A DNA stretch of 9,709 nucleotides from an uncultured Bacteroidales bacterium. Lineage in GTDB: Bacteria > Bacteroidota > Bacteroidia > Bacteroidales > UBA932. The stretch spans positions 1 through 9,709 of the forward strand of contig URDD01000081.1 of the NCBI GenBank assembly GCA_900546395.1, in the 5' to 3' direction. Position 1 is the first letter of the stretch. Every line of letters starts with the position of its first letter. The translations under genes and the position numbers were made by a program. Below are positions 4,952-9,709 of the stretch, in pieces. A model generated the notes under the pieces. The model made no database searches. It worked only from the letters and a program-made list of their open reading frames with translations, and had not been told where the DNA came from.

Positions 4952-5677
4952 ATGAAACGGGTTTTTATAATTGTCCTTCTTGTCTGTATGACATTTCCTA
5001 TTTATGCTCAGAAAGTGATTGAAAATGATGAAGTTCTGGCTGCCGTAGGTGTCAATGTCCCTATGTATAAGGGTATTGAAAATGATGTGGTGGCGGGTAT
5101 TCATTATGGGCATTATTATCATAACGGGATGGGCTTCAGGGCCGGCTTCCAGTATTCGCCGTCAGTGGCAGATATAAGTAATTGTTTTGGCGTACCGCTG
5201 GCATTTACATTCAGGACGCGCTCAAGGTCACTTGACAAAAGGCTTGAATCGGCAACGGAAGGTGCATTTGAGTCCGCAGCCTATAGCGGAGATGATGCCG
5301 TGAAAAGCGGATTTTCAGGCTTTTTGATGAACTTGTTTGACAGGATTGAATTTTCGGCCGGACTGACTCCCGGCTATGTTGCCGGAAAAAATACTCTTTC
5401 AGGAGAAAGTATAACTACAGTCGGAGAAATTTCGTATAAGGAAAAGACATGGACAGAGAAGCCTTGCGGATTTTCATTGTCACTTGATGCAGGCTTCAAT
5501 ATCAACTTGCGCATCTGGCGTTTTGACCTGAAGCTGATGCCTGCTTTTCATTACAACATAACAGATAACTACAGGTATCACATTCATACCACGGATTCTG
5601 CTGGTCATGAATCTGTAAATGTCAGGCCTGTAAAATGGTTTTTCACCTTTAGCGGCGGCCTTGCTTTCCGTTTTTAA
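4952..5677 (+). CDS. small outer-membrane beta-barrel protein (unknown function)
   Basis: The 241-residue product begins with a signal peptide, MKRVFIIVLLVCMTFPIYA, cut before Gln20, the usual Bacteroidetes pattern. The mature part alternates polar and aromatic residues in barrel-strand style (GIHYGHYYHNGMGFRAGFQYS, FSLSLDAGFNINLRIW, LKLMPAFHYNITDNYRYH) and ends WFFTFSGGLAFRF with a terminal Phe, as in outer-membrane proteins. A less regular central part (about 90-135) may be a loop. No specific family is recognised; porin-like or PorT-like small barrels are the nearest description. The frame is open upstream to 4790, but the start at 4952 is chosen because the signal peptide begins there. 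Its 3' end overlaps convergent yaaA by 29 bases. Confidence 0.8.
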   Translation: MKRVFIIVLLVCMTFPIYAQKVIENDEVLAAVGVNVPMYKGIENDVVAGIHYGHYYHNGMGFRAGFQYSPSVADISNCFGVPLAFTFRTRSRSLDKRLESATEGAFESAAYSGDDAVKSGFSGFLMNLFDRIEFSAGLTPGYVAGKNTLSGESITTVGEISYKEKTWTEKPCGFSLSLDAGFNINLRIWRFDLKLMPAFHYNITDNYRYHIHTTDSAGHESVNVRPVKWFFTFSGGLAFRF

Positions 5678-6446
5678 CGGAATTTCCAGATTGTATGAAA
5701 ACCATAGTGTCTCCGTCTTTTCCGGAGAAGGTGAAGCCTTCATAAGAAAAGTCTTCAAGGGCCTTGGCTGAGGTAATCTGGTTTTCAATGATGTATCTGG
5801 CCATAGCTCCCCGGCAGGTCTTTGCCCAGACTGCTGGAGTGGTCAGTTTACCGTTTTTCAAGACGTGGAATTTCGGTTCAATAATGACAGGGATTTCGCT
5901 CACTACTTTTTTCCAGTCAAACAAATGGCGGAATTCTTCTGTATCAAGATATATGAGGGTTCCGTCGTCTTGTGTGGCAGATTCTATAAGAACATCAGTA
6001 AGATGCGGTCTCCAGAATTCATTTACAGTTTTCCCGTCAGTACAATGCAGGGGAAAACCGCCTTCCATCCTGTAAGTATTTATTCCGTCCAGAGGCCTCA
6101 GAAGTCCGTACAGACAGGATGATATCCAGAGATGCGAGTTTGCCCAAAGCAGGCTTTCATCGCTCAGTCCGTCTGCCTTAAGATGCTTGTATGCCTGGCC
6201 GAAATAGGCCAGTACTGCAGGCATTATTTCCGCCTCGTCACTTCCGAAAATTTCAAAGCGCTGCCTGTTCTGTTCTCCTATCTTATAGCTGCAGGAAAAA
6301 ATCTCGGACAGTTCTTCCGCTGTTTTCTGTCTCATGTCTCTTGCGAGCATCGCGGCCTGGGGCATGAATCGAGGCTCCGATGGTGTGATTCCTCGAGACG
6401 GGCACTGCTCGTTCATAATCTTTGCACTGGCCAGTAGTATCTGCAT
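5649..6446 (-). CDS. yaaA: YaaA-family peroxide stress protein (UPF0246)
   Basis: The protein is 265 residues from the ATG at 6446 (MQILLASAKIM). It carries the family's hallmark segment YGLLRPLDGINTYRMEGG (about 113-130), the conserved WANSHLWISS just before it, and KTCRGAMARYI (about 209-219) followed by the closing FTFSGKDGDTMVFIQ. E. coli YaaA lowers intracellular free iron and DNA damage under peroxide stress; a similar cytoplasmic role is inferred here. An earlier in-frame ATG (6506) is rejected because it lies only four bases after a -7 box and adds residues absent from the family. The last 14 or so residues (SGNSVKNGKQGRR) lie beyond the usual end, and its 3' end overlaps the convergent outer-membrane gene by 29 bases. 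Confidence 0.9.
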   Translation of the reverse strand: MQILLASAKIMNEQCPSRGITPSEPRFMPQAAMLARDMRQKTAEELSEIFSCSYKIGEQNRQRFEIFGSDEAEIMPAVLAYFGQAYKHLKADGLSDESLLWANSHLWISSCLYGLLRPLDGINTYRMEGGFPLHCTDGKTVNEFWRPHLTDVLIESATQDDGTLIYLDTEEFRHLFDWKKVVSEIPVIIEPKFHVLKNGKLTTPAVWAKTCRGAMARYIIENQITSAKALEDFSYEGFTFSGKDGDTMVFIQSGNSVKNGKQGRR

Positions 6447-6510
6447 ATTGTTTCTTTTGTATTGTGGGAAGGTGAAGCTGTTTCCTGACCCGCCCTCTTC
6501 TGTCATTCTG

Positions 6511-6541
6511 CAAAAATAGTGAGAAGTTTCTGATATGTAAA
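6511..6541 (-). promoter_or_regulatory. yaaA promoter
   Basis: On the minus strand TATTTTTG (6518-6511) matches the Bacteroidetes TAnnTTTG -7 element exactly. TTTA occurs 19 bases upstream as a one-mismatch -33 element. The leader to the ATG at 6446 would be about 60 bases, which supports that start over the one at 6506. Confidence 0.55.
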
Positions 6542-6564
6542 CCTTAACAACTGGTTAAATTTAC

Positions 6565-6571
6565 TAACTTG
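6565..6571 (+). promoter_or_regulatory. weak -7-like site for the CPBP protease gene
   Basis: ACTAACTTGCA resembles a common Bacteroidales -7 context (TAnnTTTG) but lacks one T. It sits about 40 bases upstream of the CPBP start and back-to-back with the yaaA promoter, so 6507-6613 is a divergent promoter region. No clear -33 partner is visible. Confidence 0.3.
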
Positions 6572-6613
6572 CAAAGTTTTTCGGCAAACCGTTAGAATCA
6601 ATATTTCGATTGG

Positions 6614-7450
6614 ATGAGAATGACTAAACTTTACACTCCCAAATTCTCTTTCGGCAAATGGCTGTTCCTGTTTGCAGGAGGCTTTATTCTATACATTTTC
6701 CTTTATTATTTTGTGATGTTGCCGGAATTTATGATGGAAAATAAATGGCTTTCATCTTCATTGTTTTCTGTCGCAGGTGTGCTGCTGCTCCTGATTTACA
6801 GGTGGCTGTCAAAGGCTTGCGAAGATAGGGAGGTGAAGGAGCTGGCAACTGGCAAGGCATTGAAACATACTGGAGTAGGATTTTTGTGGGGTGTGGCTTT
6901 TATGGGAGCGGTTGTCGCTATATTTGCCTTGTGCGGGTGGTATAAGATAGAAGGGTTTTATTTCAACGCAGGCTGGCTTTTCTGGTTTCTGATGCAATAC
7001 TTTGTGGTGGCAGCAGGAGAAGAAATAATTTTAAGGGGGATTGTTTTCCGCCTGTTGTACAGTCAGTTCAACGCTTGGGCAGCCATAGCTGTTTCCGCTT
7101 CTGTTTTTGGAATTCTTCATATTGGCAACCCTAATGCTACCTTGGTTGGAGCCGTGGGAATAACAGTCGCTTCCGGTATTCTCTTTGCCCTTTTGTTTAT
7201 GTATTACAAGACATTATGGGTTCCGATAGGTATGCACTGGTCCTGGAATTTTGTTCAGGGGACTGTATTCGGATGTCCTGTTTCAGGGGATGATTCCGGA
7301 TGCAGTATAATCCGGTCTTCCACATCCGGACCAGAACTGTTTACCGGAGGGGCTTTCGGCCCGGAGGCTTCCGTTATCACGATGGTATTGGGCATTGCTC
7401 TAAGTATATGGGTGGTAATGCGTTTGTGTGGAAAAAGAAACTGCATTTGA
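6614..7450 (+). CDS. CPBP-family intramembrane glutamic endopeptidase (CAAX/Abi-type)
   Basis: This 278-residue, strongly hydrophobic protein has about seven to eight predicted membrane helices. Motif 1 is EEIILR (Glu136, Glu137, Arg141), motif 2 is FGILH (Phe165, His169) and motif 3 is HWSWN (His208, Asn212), the expected order and spacing for CPBP proteases, whose catalytic Glu/His residues face each other within the membrane. Such proteins cleave prenylated or unprenylated membrane peptides, bacteriocin-type leaders or anti-sigma factors in other species; the substrate here is unknown. A Gly/Ser-rich loop (about 218-248, SGDDSGCSIIRSSTSGP) separates the last core helix from a final C-terminal helix. 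The start could be ATG 6614 or ATG 6620. The HAD gene follows after 39 bases on the same strand. Confidence 0.9.
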   Translation: MRMTKLYTPKFSFGKWLFLFAGGFILYIFLYYFVMLPEFMMENKWLSSSLFSVAGVLLLLIYRWLSKACEDREVKELATGKALKHTGVGFLWGVAFMGAVVAIFALCGWYKIEGFYFNAGWLFWFLMQYFVVAAGEEIILRGIVFRLLYSQFNAWAAIAVSASVFGILHIGNPNATLVGAVGITVASGILFALLFMYYKTLWVPIGMHWSWNFVQGTVFGCPVSGDDSGCSIIRSSTSGPELFTGGAFGPEASVITMVLGIALSIWVVMRLCGKRNCI

Positions 7451-7475
7451 AGAAACATGTCCTGAATAATCGTAG

Positions 7476-7483
7476 TAAATTTG
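7476..7483 (+). promoter_or_regulatory. -7-like box TAAATTTG just before the HAD gene
   Basis: It matches TAnnTTTG exactly and ends six bases before the ATG at 7490. The only nearby TTTG (7446-7449) is 26 bases upstream, longer than normal promoter spacing. The gene may instead be co-transcribed with the CPBP gene. Confidence 0.25.
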
Positions 7484-7489
7484 AATTGT

Positions 7490-8260
7490 ATGATTAAAGC
7501 TATATTTCTTGATGTTGACGGTACACTTGTAAGCTTTGAGAATCATAAGGTTCCCCGTTCAACTGTTGAATCCCTTGTAAAGGCAAGAGAGAAAGGTGTT
7601 AAAATAATAATTGCGACAGGAAGGGCATTTGCTGATCTTTCAGAACTGGAAGGTGTTCCTTATGATGCTGTTGTAGCTTTGAACGGAGCGGAATGTCTGC
7701 TGAGGGACGGTACTGTCATTTCCAGGAAACTGATATCCAAGCCTGATTTCCTGAACCTTTACAAGGCTTCGCTTGATTATGGTTTTGTAATGGCTGTGGA
7801 AACTGATGATGGGATGAAGGTCAATAAGTTGTCCCCATCTGTACTGGAGGTTTCCAGAATGGTGGATCATCCTGTTCCCGAGGTAGTTGACCTTGAAAAA
7901 GAGTTCGACAAAGGGGATTGTTGCCAGCTTTGCATTTTTTGTGATGAAGAGACAGAAAAAGCAGTATTGGGGAAAATACCAGGTCTTGCTGCATCGCGCT
8001 GGATATATCTGTTTGCAGATATCAATGTAGCAGGTGTGGACAAATCATACGGATTGAAAGTATTTTCAGACTATTATGGCTTTGATATTTCCGAGACTGC
8101 GGCTTTCGGAGACGGAGGAAATGATATTCCCATGCTTCGTGAATCCGGCATCGGTGTTGCCATGGGAGGGGCGGGGGAGGATGTCATCGCTGCGGCGGAT
8201 TTTGTGACCGGTACGGTGGATCAGGATGGAATAAGTAACGCCATGAAACGTTTGTTCTAA
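7490..8260 (+). CDS. Cof-type HAD-superfamily phosphatase (HAD-IIB)
   Basis: A 256-residue protein with all HAD signatures: motif I FLDVDGTL (nucleophile Asp8, acid/base Asp10), motif II IATGRA (Thr43), the motif III lysine in GVDKSYGLK, and motif IV FGDGGNDIPML (Asp208 and Asp212 for Mg2+). The large cap between about residues 80 and 185, with the length and order seen in Cof/YidA-type enzymes, places it in class IIB. These hydrolyse phosphorylated sugars or cofactors such as pyridoxal phosphate or FMN; the substrate cannot be read from sequence. A TTG at 7481 is in frame, but the ATG at 7490 gives the canonical N-terminus. It probably forms a unit with the CPBP gene upstream and is convergent with the alpha/beta hydrolase gene. 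The 57-base gap after it shows no clear terminator. Confidence 0.9.
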   Translation: MIKAIFLDVDGTLVSFENHKVPRSTVESLVKAREKGVKIIIATGRAFADLSELEGVPYDAVVALNGAECLLRDGTVISRKLISKPDFLNLYKASLDYGFVMAVETDDGMKVNKLSPSVLEVSRMVDHPVPEVVDLEKEFDKGDCCQLCIFCDEETEKAVLGKIPGLAASRWIYLFADINVAGVDKSYGLKVFSDYYGFDISETAAFGDGGNDIPMLRESGIGVAMGGAGEDVIAAADFVTGTVDQDGISNAMKRLF

Positions 8261-8317
8261 TCTCCATAGGGTCTGCTTTTCTTTTCCTCGCAAATGTTTT
8301 TGAGTTTCTCCTGAAGT

Positions 8318-9616
8318 TTACCTGAAATCAGACATCCATCTGATTATTTCATCCAGCACTTCCGGGGCGATTGTCTCTTCTATCATTCTGTATTCTGTTA
8401 CTTCTCCTGTAGTACAATGCTGGAACAGATGATTCACTCCTTCTATGGATTTGATAAGGCATTTGGAGTCAGCCGGCAGTCCGTTGCGGATAGCATTCAA
8501 GTTGGAGCTGTGTTCTACCTGGATATCCTTTGTTCCATTAAGTGCAAGGACAGGACAGTTTATGCTGCCAAGAAGTGGTCTGATATCCATAGACAGGAAA
8601 TGTATCATATAAGGCGTCTGTATCTGGGCTACCACAGCCTGATAATTCTGCTTTAGGGACTCAGGTATCTGGTATTCATCAGGATTGGGCATTCTGCCGC
8701 CATTGGACCTGACATTAAAGGCCTCGGAAATAAGTTTGCAATATGAGTCAACAGTTTCTTCAGAGAGTCCGCTTCCTTTAAGAATAGTGCGGTTCTGGGA
8801 TACAAGAGTTTCAGCCCCGGAAACAGCCATTCCTGCAAGACTGACAATGAAATCAGCTTTCTGTTCTGCTGCAATCATCATTGCGATGGTTCCGCCTTCA
8901 CTGTGTCCCAGAACACCTACCTTGTCGAACCTTTCTCTCAGAAAAGTAATACCTGCCAAAGCATCTGACTTGAAATCGTCAGTGGTCCATCCGAGAGGCT
9001 TTGCATCAGGATCACCATAGCCCCGGTCATCATATCTCAAAGAGGCGATACCGGCACGCGCCAGGGCATCTGCAATGACAGCAAAAGGCTTATGTTCAAA
9101 TATTTCTTCATCACGATTCTGCTGTCCGCTTCCTGTCACCATAACCAGTACAGGAGTATTGCGCGAATATCCTTCAGGCAGGGTGAGAGTGCCGTTGAGT
9201 ACGATGTTTCCGTTTGGAAAACTCACGTCTTCCGTTGCATAAGGGAACGGTCCCACAGGGGTCTGGGGACGCTTCGGTTTGTCTTCTCCCGGAGTAAGAG
9301 TCAATGGGAACGATGTCTTCATCTGGGTAAATGTACCGACAATCCTGTTAACCATCCATTGGCCTTCATAACTGGCACCGATAGCCGGAATCCTTACGAT
9401 AATCTTTCCTGCCAGACCTCTTTCAAGCTGGGCCGGTATGCCTCTTGCACCCTGATCCGGTGAATCAAAAGTCGCGCTGTCTTCATCAAGGTGAAACACT
9501 ATGGAAAGTTGCGTACCCTGCACATTGAGTTTTCCTGACCATGTGCCTGTCTGGGCGTATGCAAATGACACTGCCGACAACAGGACTATTATTGAAACTG
9601 TAACTTTCTTTATCAT
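8318..9616 (-). CDS. secreted alpha/beta hydrolase with N-terminal beta domain
   Basis: This 432-residue protein starts with a signal peptide (MIKKVTVSIIVLLSAVSFAYA, cleavage before Gln22). An N-terminal beta-rich domain follows (about 23-110: GTWSGKLNVQG...TFDSPDQGARGIP), often found ahead of hydrolases of this group. The C-terminal alpha/beta hydrolase domain (about 128-432) shows the oxyanion-loop region VMVTGSGQQNRDE, RYDDRGYG, the nucleophile elbow GHSEGG (Ser239), the acid Asp364 in NGTKD and the His396 in GVNHLF. A helical lid lies between about 265 and 345. It is expected to be an exported esterase or peptidase-like hydrolase in the periplasm; the substrate is unknown. An upstream in-frame TTG (9628) is rejected because the signal peptide starts at ATG 9616. 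Its promoter region is only about 40 bases long, bounded by a possible IS end. Confidence 0.9.
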   Translation of the reverse strand: MIKKVTVSIIVLLSAVSFAYAQTGTWSGKLNVQGTQLSIVFHLDEDSATFDSPDQGARGIPAQLERGLAGKIIVRIPAIGASYEGQWMVNRIVGTFTQMKTSFPLTLTPGEDKPKRPQTPVGPFPYATEDVSFPNGNIVLNGTLTLPEGYSRNTPVLVMVTGSGQQNRDEEIFEHKPFAVIADALARAGIASLRYDDRGYGDPDAKPLGWTTDDFKSDALAGITFLRERFDKVGVLGHSEGGTIAMMIAAEQKADFIVSLAGMAVSGAETLVSQNRTILKGSGLSEETVDSYCKLISEAFNVRSNGGRMPNPDEYQIPESLKQNYQAVVAQIQTPYMIHFLSMDIRPLLGSINCPVLALNGTKDIQVEHSSNLNAIRNGLPADSKCLIKSIEGVNHLFQHCTTGEVTEYRMIEETIAPEVLDEIIRWMSDFR

Positions 9617-9655
9617 GATTTCTTGCAAAATAAAAGCGTCAATGTAAGAAGCTGT

Positions 9656-9709
9656 TTAAAAATTTTTCAAAAATTCTTTTATGGCTCTTTTAGGTCTGTT
9701 TTCCACGAC
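9656..9709 (-). CDS. C-terminal tail of a protein off the right edge, possibly a transposase
   Basis: Reading in from the right edge on the minus strand gives VVENRPKRAIKEFLKNF and then TAA. The basic tail ending close to a possible IS terminus (CTGTTTAAA near 9652-9660) is reminiscent of transposase C-termini in Bacteroidales IS elements, but only 17 codons are visible. It could also be the end of an ordinary gene upstream of the hydrolase gene on the same strand. Confidence 0.35.
   Translation of the reverse strand, partial: VVENRPKRAIKEFLKNF

Noticed and set aside
1..9709. CRISPR array, tRNA/rRNA genes, toxin-antitoxin or defence island
   Set aside because: I saw no regularly spaced repeats, no cloverleaf with CCA-type acceptor pattern and no recognisable defence genes. 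The AAA-ATPase fragment is a pseudogene, and CPBP proteases alone are not evidence of a phage-defence system.

Overview
The window looks like a chromosomal segment of a Bacteroidales bacterium (Bacteroides/Phocaeicola/Prevotella-like). The reasons are TAnnTTTG-type -7 boxes, A-rich start contexts without Shine-Dalgarno sequences, a DUF4988/collagen-like surface lipoprotein, signal peptides cut before Gln (YA-Q), an IS1634-type transposase and a decayed PF09820-type AAA-ATPase gene. Base composition is moderately AT-rich.

Layout. (1) Positions 1-978, minus: 5' part of a surface lipoprotein gene that runs off the left edge, with its promoter near 1025-1032. (2) Positions 1171-2142, minus: a glutaredoxin-like gene followed by a GreA/GreB-family transcript cleavage factor gene (copy 1), which has an unusual 43-residue C-terminal extension. 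(3) Positions 2286-3661: a 1.38-kb IS1634-like insertion sequence with perfect 13-bp inverted ends. Its transposase gene is frameshifted near the N-terminus and appears to carry several internal in-frame deletions. (4) Positions 3662-3864: a short remnant of a minus-strand membrane-protein-like ORF abutting the IS end. (5) Positions 3893-4360, plus: a second, about 88% identical Gre factor gene (copy 2). It is inverted relative to copy 1, so the two copies bracket the glutaredoxin gene and the IS. (6) Positions 4531-4884: an AAA-ATPase pseudogene that has lost its P-loop. (7) Positions 4952-9616 are ordinary chromosomal genes: a small outer-membrane beta-barrel protein (+), yaaA (-), a CPBP intramembrane protease (+), a Cof-type HAD phosphatase (+) and a secreted alpha/beta hydrolase (-). 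(8) At the right edge, a 17-codon C-terminal tail that may be a transposase, so a second IS may begin about 40 bp upstream of the hydrolase gene.

How the genes relate. There is no coherent multigene pathway. Glutaredoxin, the Gre factors and YaaA are all compatible with stress or redox housekeeping, but they are not arranged as one operon. The main interest is the rearranged middle part (1.17-4.9 kb): an inverted gene duplication around a shrunken IS, with stop-codon loss in one copy and gene remnants on the right side. I found no CRISPR array, tRNA, rRNA, defence system or other clearly new system.
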